Below are positions 8,404 through 17,414 of a stretch of 42,787 nt of DNA, in pieces. Within the stretch, counting starts at the first letter, position 1. Each line of letters begins with the position of its first letter. The notes beneath the pieces were generated by a model, which was not told the DNA's origin, did no database searches, and was given only the letters and a program-made list of their open reading frames with translations. The DNA lies in assembly GCA_902576115.1 (NCBI GenBank), contig CACGUE010000009.1, positions 1 to 42,787 on the forward strand, in the 5' to 3' direction. The translations under genes and the position numbers were made by a program. The DNA comes from an uncultured Pelagibacteraceae bacterium (GTDB lineage: Bacteria; Pseudomonadota; Alphaproteobacteria; Pelagibacterales; Pelagibacteraceae).

Positions 8404-8434
8404 CTTGAAATAATTTAGAATGTTTCCATATAAG
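8404..8434 (+). promoter_or_regulatory. regA promoter; matches RpoH-like CTTGAA-N16-CCATATA, also readable as sigma70
   Basis: CTTGAA at 8404-8409 and CCATATA at 8426-8432 are 16 bases apart, resembling alphaproteobacterial heat-shock sigma factor promoters. The same bases can be read as sigma70: TTGAAA (8405-8410), 18-base spacer, TATAAG (8429-8434). In either reading the start of transcription would fall at or within a few bases of the regA ATG at 8439, implying a leaderless or nearly leaderless mRNA. Confidence 0.5.
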
Positions 8435-8438
8435 GTCC

Positions 8439-9002
8439 ATGCCGGAAGCAGAAGTATTAAAAAAAATAACAGAATTTGAGGATAAATCTCTACTTATTGT
8501 CGATGATGATAACCCTTTTAGAGAAAGACTAGCTCGAGCAATGGAGAAAAAGGGCTTTTCTGTTTCACAAGCAGAGGGTGTAAAAATTGGAATAGAGTCT
8601 GTGAAATCAAAAAAACCTGCTTTTGCAGTAGTTGACTTGAGACTGAACGATGGAAACGGACTAGAAGTTGTAAAAGAAATCCAGAAAAATAACTCAGAGA
8701 GCAGAATAGTTATGCTTACTGGTTATGGAAATATACCAACTGCAGTAGCAGCCATTAAAGAAGGTGCAATAGACTATTTAGCTAAACCAGCAGATGCAGA
8801 TGACGTAGAAAAAGCACTTTTAGCTGATCCAAATAAAAAAGCTGCTCCACCAGAAAATCCAATGTCCGCTGATAGAGTTAAATGGGAACATATTCACAGA
8901 GTTTTTGAGTTATGTAACAGAAATGTATCTGAGACTGCAAGAAGACTTAAAATGCATCGAAGAACACTTCAAAGAATTCTATCAAAAAGATCTCCAAGGT
9001 AA
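8439..9002 (+). CDS. regA: ActR/RegA/PrrA-family redox response regulator
   Basis: A DNA-binding response regulator of 187 residues. In relatives it is phosphorylated by the RegB/ActS/PrrB kinase and adjusts respiration, electron transfer and carbon/nitrogen metabolism to redox state. The receiver domain (about 17-125) has the acidic pair in LLIVDDDNPF, the phosphoacceptor Asp in FAVVDLRLNDG, the Thr in MLTGYGN and the Lys in YLAKPAD. A proline-rich linker (KKAAPPENPMSADR) is followed by a Fis-type helix-turn-helix, CNRNVSETARRLKMHRRTLQRIL, the near-invariant RegA DNA-binding end. No sensor kinase gene is adjacent, so it is an orphan here. It is divergent from the polyamine operon and convergent with bioY, with two bases between stop codons. 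Confidence 0.92.
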   Translation: MPEAEVLKKITEFEDKSLLIVDDDNPFRERLARAMEKKGFSVSQAEGVKIGIESVKSKKPAFAVVDLRLNDGNGLEVVKEIQKNNSESRIVMLTGYGNIPTAVAAIKEGAIDYLAKPADADDVEKALLADPNKKAAPPENPMSADRVKWEHIHRVFELCNRNVSETARRLKMHRRTLQRILSKRSPR

Positions 9003-9004
9003 TT

Positions 9005-9556
9005 CTAAATATACTTTCTAAGTTTAATAATTTTATTAACTAATGCTGTTAGTAATAATATCTTAAATAATTCAGCATAAAGAAATGGGTAAACACCAAA
9101 CTCTAATATTGGTTTATCCCAACCGATTAAATTTCCAAGCCACAAAATACCCAAAATATATATTACTGATGTTGCAATTATAATTTTTAAAAAATTTAAT
9201 ATATGGTTTTTATCATATGTAAATATGCCTGCTATCAGACATGCAAATATAAAACCTATTAAATATCCCATTGTGGGACCAACAAAATAAGCTAATCCTA
9301 TACCTTTCTCTGGTGAGTTAGAAAATACCGGTAATCCCATAATTCCTTCTATCAAATAAAAAACTACCGAAAGTACCCCGACTTTATATCCAAAGGAAAT
9401 TCCTAAAAACAAAACTATAAATGTTTGCATAGTCATAGGAACTGGATAAAAAGGTATTTTAATTTTTGCAGATATTGTCAATAAAATAGAACCTATTAAT
9501 GCAAATATTATGATTTTAATTATTTTATTATTAGAAATTGAATTTACTAATTCCAT
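9005..9556 (-). CDS. bioY: BioY-family biotin transporter S-component
   Basis: An integral membrane substrate-binding component for biotin uptake; BioY proteins work alone or with an ECF ATPase and transmembrane subunit, none of which is visible here. The 183-residue protein has about six hydrophobic helices. The family signature is the IPFYPVPMTMQTFIVLFLG stretch near residue 33, followed by a YLIEGIMGLPVF segment near residue 66 and GPTMGYLIGF near residue 92. No biotin-synthesis genes accompany it, which would fit a cell that imports biotin, but absence from a window proves nothing. The upstream gap with polA contains no obvious BioR-type operator that I can recognise. Confidence 0.92.
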   Translation of the reverse strand: MELVNSISNNKIIKIIIFALIGSILLTISAKIKIPFYPVPMTMQTFIVLFLGISFGYKVGVLSVVFYLIEGIMGLPVFSNSPEKGIGLAYFVGPTMGYLIGFIFACLIAGIFTYDKNHILNFLKIIIATSVIYILGILWLGNLIGWDKPILEFGVYPFLYAELFKILLLTALVNKIIKLRKYI

Positions 9557-9602
9557 TAGCTTTAAATTACTATTTTAATAAAGTTTAATCCACTAATATT
9601 TA

Positions 9603-9631
9603 TTAACAGGATGTTTTATTCTTACTATAAT
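9603..9631 (+). promoter_or_regulatory. Sigma70-type promoter of polA
   Basis: TTAACA at 9603-9608 and a perfect TATAAT at 9626-9631 are spaced by 17 bases. The ATG of polA follows at 9657, giving a leader of about 19 bases. It lies in the divergent gap with bioY. This is a sequence match only. Confidence 0.75.
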
Positions 9632-9656
9632 ACGTCAATTTATTATAAATTAAATT

Positions 9657-12422
9657 ATGGGTAAAATTAAAAAAACAGATCATTTCTATCTTATTGATGG
9701 GTCCGGATACATATTTAGAGCCTATTATGCATTGCCACCATTAACACGAAAAAGTGATGGTTTGCCAGTAGGAGCAGTAAGTGGATTTTGCAACATGCTG
9801 TTTAAATTATTAGAGGACTCTAAATCTAGCGAAAATTTAGAAAAACCAACTCATTTTGCAGTAATCTTTGACTCTGCAAGAAAGAATTTTCGAAACGAAA
9901 TATATTCAGATTATAAAGGAAATAGGTCTGATGCTCCCGATGATCTAATTCCACAATTCGATTATATCAGAAAGTCAGTATTAGCATTCAATTTACCCTC
10001 TATAGAAATGTTAAATTACGAGGCTGATGATTTGATAGCCACCTATGTAGAGCAAATATTAGACGAAGGTGCAAAGGTTACAATTGTATCATCTGACAAA
10101 GATTTAATGCAACTTTTCAAAAAAAAGGTTCGTATATACGATCCAATGAAGAATAAATTTATATCTAATGACGATGTAATCAATAAATTTGGGGTTGGTC
10201 CGGATAAAGTAATTGATGTTCAATCACTAGCAGGGGATAGTACAGACAATGTACCTGGTGTTCCAGGTATTGGTGTAAAAACAGCAGCAGAATTAATTAA
10301 GGAATATGGAAATTTAGAAAACCTTCTCAAAAACGCAAATAAAATAAAACAGAATAAAAGAAGAGAAACACTTTTAGAAAATAAAGATAAGGCTCTGGTA
10401 AGTAAAAAACTGGTCACATTAAAAAATGATGTTCCAGTCAAAGACAAGCTAACTGACTTTATTCTAAAAAAAGTAGACGTAGACAAGTTATACAATTTTT
10501 TGAGAGAAATGGAATTTAATAGGTTATTGAGTTCGGCAATTTCGACGTATGGTCAATCCAAATTTAGTGATGAAATAGAAGTCAAAAAAGAAACATCTAA
10601 AATATCAAAAGATAAATATTTTTTGATAAAAAATTTATCTGAAATAAAAGATTGGATGCAAGAAGCCGAAGAAGCTGGTGAATTTTCTATTGATACTGAA
10701 ACAGATTCTCTTGACCCACATCAGGCAAATTTAGTTGGTATCTCAATTTCTAGCAAAATAGGTAAAGCTTGTTACATTCCAACAGGTCATATTGATAAAA
10801 ATAATCTAAATGAAAAAGATGTTTTGAAAATTTTAAAACCATATTTAGAGGATAAAAGTTTAAAAAAAATTGGGCAAAATATTAAATTCGATTACATAAT
10901 ATTTCGTAGAAGGGATATAGATATTCAAAGCATGGAAGATACAATGTTGATGTCATACGTTTTAGATGCTGGGAAAAATAGACATAATATGGATACCCTT
11001 TCAGATATTCATCTTGGTCACAAAACAATTAAATATAAAGATCTTGTTGGATCTGGAAAAAAAGAAATTAAATTCAGTCAAGTAGAGTTAAATATTGCAA
11101 AAGATTATGCGGCAGAAGATGCTGATATAACTTACCGTTTATATAAAATATTTTTGAAATCGCTTAAATCAGAAAAATTACTAAATATTTATGAAATTTT
11201 CGAAAAACCTTTAATTAAAATTTTAGCATCAATGGAAATCAATGGCATAAAATTGGATAATAATTTTCTTAAAAAATTATCTGTTAAGTTTGAAAAAAAA
11301 CTACAAGATTTAGAAAAACAAATTTTTAAAATTTCAAAAAAAAAATTTAATATTGCATCGACTAAACAGTTGGGTGAAATAATGTATAATGACCTCAAAA
11401 TTGCATCGTTAAAAAAGACTAAAAAAGGAAGTTTTGCAACTGGTGCAGCAGTTCTAGAGGATTTAGCTTACAAAGGGAATGAATTTCCTAAATTGGTTTT
11501 AGAATGGAGGCAATCTAGTAAATTGAAAAATACATATTCAGATTCTTTGCAAGAGCATTTAAATCCCAATACAAAAAGGGTGCATACATCTTTTCTGTTA
11601 GCAGCAACTACAACAGGTAGACTTGCATCTAGTGATCCAAATTTACAAAATATTCCTATTAAAACTGAAGAGGGCAAAGATATTCGTAAAGCCTTCATAT
11701 CAGAAAAAAATAAAAAACTTATATCGGCAGACTATAATCAAATCGAAATGAGAATTTTGGCTGATCTAGCTGATGTAAAAGAACTAAAAAAAGCTTTTAA
11801 AAATAATGAGGATATTCACTCATTAACCGCTAGCCAGGTTTTTGGTGCAGACATAAAAAAAATTGATGCTGATATGAGGAGAAAAGCGAAAGCTATTAAT
11901 TTTGGAATAATTTATGGAATATCTCAATATGGTTTGGCCAAACAAATTGGTGTATCAAACAATGAAGCCGAAGAATTTCTAAATTCATATTTTATTAAAT
12001 TTCCAGAAATTAAAGAATATATGAATAACACAATTAAATTCTGTAGAAAAAGTGGATATGTAAGAAATATTTTTGGTCGAAAAACTCATATTCCAGGAAT
12101 CAATGACAAAAATTTTAATGTTAGAAATTTTCAAGAAAGGGCAGCTATAAATGCACCTATCCAAGGATCTGCATCAGAAATAATGCGACTTGCTATGATT
12201 AGAATCAACGATGAGCTTGATACTAAAAAAACAAATGAATTTAATATGTTACTTCAAATTCACGATGAATTGATTTTTGAGGTGATTGATAATGGTACTA
12301 AATCTGCTTCTAAAAAGATTAAAGATATTATGACAAGTGTGAAAGATAGTGATTTGCATTCATTTTCAATACCATTATCGGTAGATGTAAATATAGGTGA
12401 TAACTGGGGAGAGCTTCATTAA
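9657..12422 (+). CDS. polA: DNA polymerase I
   Basis: Repair and Okazaki-fragment-processing polymerase of 921 residues with all three domains. The 5'-3' exonuclease domain (about 1-290) begins YLIDGSGYIFRAYYALPPL and carries the acidic YEADDLIATY and SSDKDLMQL motifs plus the H3TH segment GDSTDNVPGVPGIG. The 3'-5' proofreading domain is intact: SIDTETDSLD (Exo I), IGQNIKFDYIIF (Exo II) and YAAEDADITYR (Exo III). The polymerase domain has TTGRLASSDPNLQNIP, motif A SADYNQIEMRILA, motif B RRKAKAINFGIIYG and motif C IHDELIFEV near the end. Nothing is missing. It stands alone with its own promoter, followed 51 bases later by the chvI-like gene. Confidence 0.98.
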   Translation: MGKIKKTDHFYLIDGSGYIFRAYYALPPLTRKSDGLPVGAVSGFCNMLFKLLEDSKSSENLEKPTHFAVIFDSARKNFRNEIYSDYKGNRSDAPDDLIPQFDYIRKSVLAFNLPSIEMLNYEADDLIATYVEQILDEGAKVTIVSSDKDLMQLFKKKVRIYDPMKNKFISNDDVINKFGVGPDKVIDVQSLAGDSTDNVPGVPGIGVKTAAELIKEYGNLENLLKNANKIKQNKRRETLLENKDKALVSKKLVTLKNDVPVKDKLTDFILKKVDVDKLYNFLREMEFNRLLSSAISTYGQSKFSDEIEVKKETSKISKDKYFLIKNLSEIKDWMQEAEEAGEFSIDTETDSLDPHQANLVGISISSKIGKACYIPTGHIDKNNLNEKDVLKILKPYLEDKSLKKIGQNIKFDYIIFRRRDIDIQSMEDTMLMSYVLDAGKNRHNMDTLSDIHLGHKTIKYKDLVGSGKKEIKFSQVELNIAKDYAAEDADITYRLYKIFLKSLKSEKLLNIYEIFEKPLIKILASMEINGIKLDNNFLKKLSVKFEKKLQDLEKQIFKISKKKFNIASTKQLGEIMYNDLKIASLKKTKKGSFATGAAVLEDLAYKGNEFPKLVLEWRQSSKLKNTYSDSLQEHLNPNTKRVHTSFLLAATTTGRLASSDPNLQNIPIKTEEGKDIRKAFISEKNKKLISADYNQIEMRILADLADVKELKKAFKNNEDIHSLTASQVFGADIKKIDADMRRKAKAINFGIIYGISQYGLAKQIGVSNNEAEEFLNSYFIKFPEIKEYMNNTIKFCRKSGYVRNIFGRKTHIPGINDKNFNVRNFQERAAINAPIQGSASEIMRLAMIRINDELDTKKTNEFNMLLQIHDELIFEVIDNGTKSASKKIKDIMTSVKDSDLHSFSIPLSVDVNIGDNWGELH

Positions 12423-12473
12423 TAAACATTTAATTGCCCAATTTTAAACATTTTAGTATTTTTATAGTTAAAC

Positions 12474-13172
12474 ATGAAACAAACAATTGCCCTTGTTGAC
12501 GATGATAGAAATATATTAACTAGTTTAAGTATTGCTCTAGAGAAAGAGGGTTTTAATATTCAAACTTATTTGGATGGAGAAAGTGCCTTAATAGGTTTGT
12601 CGAGAAATCCACCAGACCTTGCAGTTATAGATATTAAAATGCCAAGAATGGATGGAGAAGAATTGTTAAAAAAATTGAGAAAAAAAACATCTATGCCCGT
12701 TATCTTTTTAACTTCAAAAGATGAAGAGGTGGATGAGCTCTTAGGACTAAAACTAGGGGCTGATGATTTTGTAAAAAAATCAGGTGGCTTTTCAACTAAA
12801 GTTCTTATTGAAAGAATTCGTGTCCAACTTAGAAAAAAAGATAATAATTTAGAGGATAATAGAAATATAATTTCACATGGAAAACTAAAACTTGACCCTT
12901 CACAGCTAGAGTGTGAATGGGATGGCAAGCAATTACCAGATAAATTAACAACAACAGAATTCTTAATTGTAAAGGAATTAGCAAAAAGACCTGGAATTAT
13001 TAAAGAAAGATCTCAATTAATGGATGTTGCTTACAGAGAAGACACAGATATTGAAGATAGAACAATAGATAGTCACGTAAAAAGGATTAGAAAAAAGTTT
13101 AAAAAAGTAGATAATAACTTTTCAGCGATAGAAACCAGATATGGCAGTGGTTATCGTTGGAATGTTAAATAA
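12474..13172 (+). CDS. chvI: ChvI-like OmpR-family response regulator
   Basis: Response regulator of 232 residues with an N-terminal receiver domain (LVDDDRNIL, phosphoacceptor Asp in LAVIDIKMPRMDG, FLTSKD) and a C-terminal OmpR-type winged helix (EFLIVKELAKRPGIIKERSQL, then RTIDSHVKRIRKKF and RYGSGYRW). It pairs with the histidine kinase that overlaps it by one base. In alphaproteobacteria, ChvG/ChvI senses acid or cell-envelope stress and controls envelope and metabolic genes. The assignment to ChvI instead of another OmpR relative rests on the overall sequence pattern and on the following kinase and ahcY, a gene order common in alphaproteobacteria. Confidence 0.88.
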   Translation: MKQTIALVDDDRNILTSLSIALEKEGFNIQTYLDGESALIGLSRNPPDLAVIDIKMPRMDGEELLKKLRKKTSMPVIFLTSKDEEVDELLGLKLGADDFVKKSGGFSTKVLIERIRVQLRKKDNNLEDNRNIISHGKLKLDPSQLECEWDGKQLPDKLTTTEFLIVKELAKRPGIIKERSQLMDVAYREDTDIEDRTIDSHVKRIRKKFKKVDNNFSAIETRYGSGYRWNVK

Positions 13173-14704
13173 TGGCTACTTCAAAATCTAATAATCAATC
13201 TATTTTAAAAAAATTCTTAGTTATCAACTTAATTGTTTTTTTAGTGATTGGTGTATTAACATTATTTTACCTTAACACAGTAAAACCTACGCTCATTAAA
13301 AATAAAACCGCCTCGCACATAAAAATTATTGATAATACAACAGAAAATATTGATCGTTTAAAAATAAATTTCACATCTGAAGATATTAGAGAGTTTCTGT
13401 TTTCCACTAAATTTTTATTTCAAAGTATAGATAGAGTACAGATATTTGATAGTGAATTTAATCTATTAGGAGATACCGACACATTAGACTTAGATCCAAA
13501 TGCTTTTTCAAGAAGTCTAAACATAATTGAAATGAGTGACTTAAATAATCAAAGTATTCAAAATAAGAATTTGGAAGAGAGTAATAAAAGCTTTGAAAGT
13601 AAAGAAATATTTGAAGATTTAAAAAAGTACTCATATTCATCAGATTATGGAAAACCGTTAACTTACTCTAAAGAAAACTATGATCAATTTTTATTAGTAA
13701 CTGTTAAAAATGTAGTCAGTGAAAATAAAACAATAGGCTATTTAGCTATTACTGAAAATGCCAATGAAATAAAAGTTGCAATAGATGAAAGAAGAAATTT
13801 TATAATCAGAACTGCTTTGCTTGTCGCATTAGTAATTTTAATTTTTTCATATGTGTTAAATAGATACTTCTTAAAACCAATTAAAAATTTGGTTCAATAT
13901 ACAAATATTATAAAAAACAAAAGTAAGGAAAAGACCAATATTGGAAATATAAAAAAAAGAAATGACGAATTGGGAAAATTATCAAATTCTCTTGATGAAA
14001 TGACTAATGAATTAAACAAAAGAATTACTACAGCAGAAAATTATTCAACAGATCTTTTGCATGAAATCAGAAATCCTTTAGCATCACTAAAAAGTGCTTC
14101 TGAGATAATTTCTGAAACAAATGATAAATCTCAAAGAAACAAATTAATTAATATAGTATCACATGACGTAGAGAGAATTGAAAGATTAATAACTGATTAC
14201 TCTCAAATGCTAAGAGATGAGGCTGCAATTTCCTCTGAGAAAATGCAAAAATTAAATTTAAAAGAGATTGCTCAATCTGTTGTTGACGATTTTAACAGTA
14301 TCTATGAAACAAAAAAATCGATTGGAATTAAATTGAAATCTAATGGAATTAAAAATTATAGTATCTTAGGGATAGAAAATAGAATTGAACAAATTATTGC
14401 AAACTTATTAGAAAACTCAATTTCTTTTAGTGAAAATAATCAAGAAATTACTGTTGAAATATCAAAAGATAAAAATGACAAAATTAAATTAGTTGTCGTT
14501 GATCAGGGATCTGGATTTAGTGAAAAGGATACAAATAAGATATTTAATAGGTTTTATAGTAATAGACCTGAAAACTTTGGAGAACATTCGGGTTTGGGAT
14601 TAAATATTGTCAAAAATTTAGTTGAAATTCATGGTGGTGAAATCAACGCATCTAATAATAAAGATAAAGGGGCAAGAATTGAAATAATTTTCCCAGAAGC
14701 ATAA
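13172..14704 (+). CDS. chvG: ChvG-like sensor histidine kinase
   Basis: Membrane sensor kinase of 510 residues, partner of the ChvI-like regulator. A first membrane helix lies at about residues 15-35 and a second at about 212-231, enclosing a periplasmic sensor region of roughly 175 residues that is rich in Asn, Ser and Lys. A HAMP segment follows (PIKNLVQYTNIIKN through DELGKLSNSLDEM). The phosphoacceptor His is in LLHEIRNPLASLKSA near residue 296. The ATPase domain has the N box (IANLLENSISFS), G1 (VVDQGSGFS) and G2 (HSGLGLNIVKNL). The periplasmic insert (residues about 95-160) looks poorly conserved. The gene is followed 44 bases later by ahcY, without the phosphotransferase genes that usually separate them. 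Confidence 0.9.
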   Translation: MATSKSNNQSILKKFLVINLIVFLVIGVLTLFYLNTVKPTLIKNKTASHIKIIDNTTENIDRLKINFTSEDIREFLFSTKFLFQSIDRVQIFDSEFNLLGDTDTLDLDPNAFSRSLNIIEMSDLNNQSIQNKNLEESNKSFESKEIFEDLKKYSYSSDYGKPLTYSKENYDQFLLVTVKNVVSENKTIGYLAITENANEIKVAIDERRNFIIRTALLVALVILIFSYVLNRYFLKPIKNLVQYTNIIKNKSKEKTNIGNIKKRNDELGKLSNSLDEMTNELNKRITTAENYSTDLLHEIRNPLASLKSASEIISETNDKSQRNKLINIVSHDVERIERLITDYSQMLRDEAAISSEKMQKLNLKEIAQSVVDDFNSIYETKKSIGIKLKSNGIKNYSILGIENRIEQIIANLLENSISFSENNQEITVEISKDKNDKIKLVVVDQGSGFSEKDTNKIFNRFYSNRPENFGEHSGLGLNIVKNLVEIHGGEINASNNKDKGARIEIIFPEA

Positions 14705-14748
14705 ATCTTTGTTGATATATTAAGTGAAATTGTTAAAAGCCTCTTTCT

Positions 14749-16035
14749 ATGGAAGATTTTAAAGTAAAAGATATATCCCAAGCGGAATTTGGAAGAAAAG
14801 AAATTTCACTGGCTGAAACTGAAATGCCAGGATTAATGGCTCTTAGAGAAGAATATAAGGGTAAAAAACCTTTAAATGGAGCTCGGATTGTTGGTTGTTT
14901 ACACATGACAATACAAACAGCTGTCTTAATAGAAACTTTAGTTGAGTTAGGAGCCGAAGTAAGATGGTCCTCATGTAATATTTTTTCGACACAAGACCAT
15001 GCAGCAGCAGCAATTGCAAAAGCCGGCATTCCTGTATTTGCTTGGAAAGGCGAAACTGAAGAAGAATATTGGTGGTGTGTAAAGCAAACTATTGAAGGAA
15101 AAGATGGCTGGAAACCAAATATGATACTTGATGATGGTGGCGATCTTACAGCATTGATGCACAAAGATTATAAAGAATTATTAAATGATGTTAAAGGTTT
15201 ATCAGAAGAGACAACTACAGGAGTTTTGGCATTAAAAAAAATGGAAAGTGAAGGCAATTTACTTGTCCCAGCAATAAATGTTAATGACTCAGTAACAAAA
15301 TCTAAGTTCGACAATTTATATGGTTGCAGAGAAAGTTTAGTTGATGGAATTAAAAGAGCTACTGACGTCATGATGTCAGGTAAGGTAGCTATTGTAGCTG
15401 GATTTGGAGATGTTGGAAAGGGAAGCGCTGCTTCTCTTCGTCAAAGCGGTGCAAGAGTTATGGTTACAGAAACAGACCCAATTTGTGCTCTCCAAGCTGC
15501 AATGGAAGGTTATGAAGTAGTTTTAATGGATGAGATGATAAAAGAAGCCGACATTGTTGTTACGGCAACAGGAAATAAAGATATTGTGACAGCTGACCAT
15601 ATGAGAGAAATGAAAGATAGAGCAATTCTATGCAATATTGGTCACTTTGATAACGAGATCCAAGTAGATGCTCTTAAAAATTATAAATGGGATGAAATAA
15701 AACCACAAGTTCACGAAATTACATTGCCAGATGGAAAAAGAATTATTTTATTAGCAGAAGGAAGATTGGTTAATCTTGGATGTGCAACAGGACACCCAAG
15801 TTTTGTAATGAGTGCTTCTTTTACAAATCAAGTAACAGCTCAGATAGAATTATGGAATAACTCAGATAAATATGAGAAAAAAGTATATGTTTTACCTAAA
15901 CATTTAGATGAGAAAGTAGCCAGACTTCATTTAGAAAAAGTTGGAGCTAAATTAACCAAATTATCAGATGATCAAGCAAAATATATAAGTGTAACACCAG
16001 AAGGACCTTATAAACCAGATGCCTATCGCTACTAG
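14749..16035 (+). CDS. ahcY: Adenosylhomocysteinase (S-adenosylhomocysteine hydrolase)
   Basis: NAD-dependent cytoplasmic enzyme that splits S-adenosylhomocysteine to adenosine and homocysteine, sustaining methylation and the methionine cycle. Diagnostic segments: [21 protein letters not shown] near residue 44, [15 protein letters not shown] near residue 74, DDGGDLT near residue 128, the NAD-binding [14 protein letters not shown] near residue 218, and [21 protein letters not shown] near residue 338. The C-terminal tail [19 protein letters not shown] ends in [10 protein letters not shown], with the conserved C-terminal Lys and Tyr. Length 428 is normal. The start lacks a visible Shine-Dalgarno sequence. 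The 44-base upstream gap is too short for an SAH or SAM riboswitch and I see none. It overlaps tsaE by 17 bases. Confidence 0.98.
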   Translation: MEDFKVKDISQAEFGRKEISLAETEMPGLMALREEYKGKKPLNGARIVGCLHMTIQTAVLIETLVELGAEVRWSSCNIFSTQDHAAAAIAKAGIPVFAWKGETEEEYWWCVKQTIEGKDGWKPNMILDDGGDLTALMHKDYKELLNDVKGLSEETTTGVLALKKMESEGNLLVPAINVNDSVTKSKFDNLYGCRESLVDGIKRATDVMMSGKVAIVAGFGDVGKGSAASLRQSGARVMVTETDPICALQAAMEGYEVVLMDEMIKEADIVVTATGNKDIVTADHMREMKDRAILCNIGHFDNEIQVDALKNYKWDEIKPQVHEITLPDGKRIILLAEGRLVNLGCATGHPSFVMSASFTNQVTAQIELWNNSDKYEKKVYVLPKHLDEKVARLHLEKVGAKLTKLSDDQAKYISVTPEGPYKPDAYRY

Positions 16036-16501
16036 AAGTAGCAAAATAGATATTTCAAAAGAAATTATCACACAAAAAATTGCTGAAAAAATTGCAAGTA
16101 AGGTTAGCAAAAATACAACTTTGCTTTTTTATGGAAACATCGGAGTTGGTAAGACTACATTTATTAGGTATCTAATTAATTATCTTCAAACAAAAAATGG
16201 TTTAGAAAAAACAGAAATACCTAGTCCAACTTTTAATATTATAAATGAATATGAGATTAATTCTTTGATTGTTAGACATTTTGATCTTTACAGAATTAAA
16301 GATAAAAAAGAATTAAATAACTTAGGAATTAATGAAAACTCAGAAGATTATGCTAGATTAATTGAATGGCCTGAAATCTTAGGTCAAAATATAGAAAGTA
16401 CTTTTACATTTAAATTTGAATATGATGAAATGCTTGAAAATAGGTACTTAATTATATCTAATAATATTGATTTTGATTTTAATGAATTTGAAAAAATTTA
16501 A
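16019..16501 (+). CDS. tsaE: tRNA threonylcarbamoyladenosine biosynthesis ATPase TsaE
   Basis: ATPase needed, with TsaB and TsaD, to transfer the threonylcarbamoyl group to A37 of ANN-decoding tRNAs. The 160-residue protein has the Walker A motif [10 protein letters not shown] near residue 43, the family-specific [11 protein letters not shown] segment near residue 70, and [13 protein letters not shown] near residue 87. The late LIEWPEILG is also characteristic. The gene begins inside the last codons of ahcY (17-base overlap) and ends inside the next gene; these overlaps indicate a single operon through the nucleotidyltransferase gene. Confidence 0.92.
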   Translation: MPIATRSSKIDISKEIITQKIAEKIASKVSKNTTLLFYGNIGVGKTTFIRYLINYLQTKNGLEKTEIPSPTFNIINEYEINSLIVRHFDLYRIKDKKELNNLGINENSEDYARLIEWPEILGQNIESTFTFKFEYDEMLENRYLIISNNIDFDFNEFEKI

Positions 16502-17414
16502 AAAACTATCAGGAGATGCATCTTTTAGACAATTTTATAGAACAAATAATTCAATATTAGTTCATAGCAAAATTCAAAAGCGATCAAACCTGTTAAATTA
16601 TGATGCAGTTAACAAAATATTGATTAAAAATAAAATATTGGCACCAGGTTTAATAAGTCAAAATTATAAAAAAAATTTTATAGAAATTGAGGATTTCGGC
16701 AATAAAAACATGTTGGATAAAATTAAATCCTCAAAAACTAAATTAAATGAATACAAAAAAATACTAAAAATTTTACATCAAATTCAAAAAATTAAAAATT
16801 TTAAAACTCAAAATTTTCTTAAAAAAAAATTTAATTTATCAAACTATTCAAAAGCTAAAATACTTAAAGAGTCATACCTTTTTTTAGATTGGTACTTAGC
16901 AGCAAATAAATTAATTATTCAAAAAGGACATTTAAAAAAAAATCTCAAAAAAATAATAGATAATTTGTATTTAAATTTAAAAATCAAACACAAAGTGTTT
17001 GTACATAGAGATTTTCACGTCTCAAACATGATGTTTTATAAAAATAAAATCGCTTTAATAGATAGTCAAGATGCTGTCATGGGTAATCCAGCATATGATT
17101 TGGCCTCACTTATAGATGATGTAAGAATTAAAACATCAAATAGTTTTAAGTCAAATATTTTAAAAGTATTTCTTAGTAAATTTAAGTATAAAAATGAATC
17201 TCAATTTATTAATGATTTTGAAATTTTATCTGTTTTAAGAAATCTAAAAATAATTGGTATATTCACAAGACTTGCAAAAAGAGATAAAAAAAGAAAATAT
17301 CTAAAATTAATACCTTATGCGTGGAAATTAATCGAAAATCGTATTAAAAACAATCCAAATTTCCATGATTTAAAAAATTTTCTACAAAAAAACCCAAGAA
17401 TAAAAAAAATATGA
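16482..17414 (+). CDS. amgK: AmgK-like sugar kinase (aminoglycoside phosphotransferase fold)
   Basis: Predicted anomeric sugar kinase. AmgK phosphorylates N-acetylmuramate/N-acetylglucosamine in a peptidoglycan-recycling shortcut to UDP-MurNAc. The protein starts with the family hallmark LSGDASFRQFYR; the kinase-like catalytic loop FVHRDFHVSNMMF lies near residue 184 and the metal-binding ALIDSQDAVMGNPAYDLASL near residue 201. I chose the ATG at 16482 (MNLKKFKKL); a TTG at 16467 would add five residues. The overlap with tsaE is 20 bases. The following nucleotidyltransferase gene overlaps by four bases, the AmgK-MurU pairing that supports the call. The protein is extremely lysine/asparagine rich, about 310 residues, slightly short for the family. 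Confidence 0.82.
   Translation: MNLKKFKKLSGDASFRQFYRTNNSILVHSKIQKRSNLLNYDAVNKILIKNKILAPGLISQNYKKNFIEIEDFGNKNMLDKIKSSKTKLNEYKKILKILHQIQKIKNFKTQNFLKKKFNLSNYSKAKILKESYLFLDWYLAANKLIIQKGHLKKNLKKIIDNLYLNLKIKHKVFVHRDFHVSNMMFYKNKIALIDSQDAVMGNPAYDLASLIDDVRIKTSNSFKSNILKVFLSKFKYKNESQFINDFEILSVLRNLKIIGIFTRLAKRDKKRKYLKLIPYAWKLIENRIKNNPNFHDLKNFLQKNPRIKKI

Noticed and set aside
14705..14748. A possible SAH/SAM riboswitch before ahcY
   Set aside because: Only 44 bases separate chvG and ahcY, with no strong stem; known riboswitches of this group are longer or have pseudoknots not visible here.
14733..15164. Minus-strand 143-residue ORF opposite ahcY
   Set aside because: It lies wholly within the strongly conserved ahcY coding sequence and has no recognisable domain.
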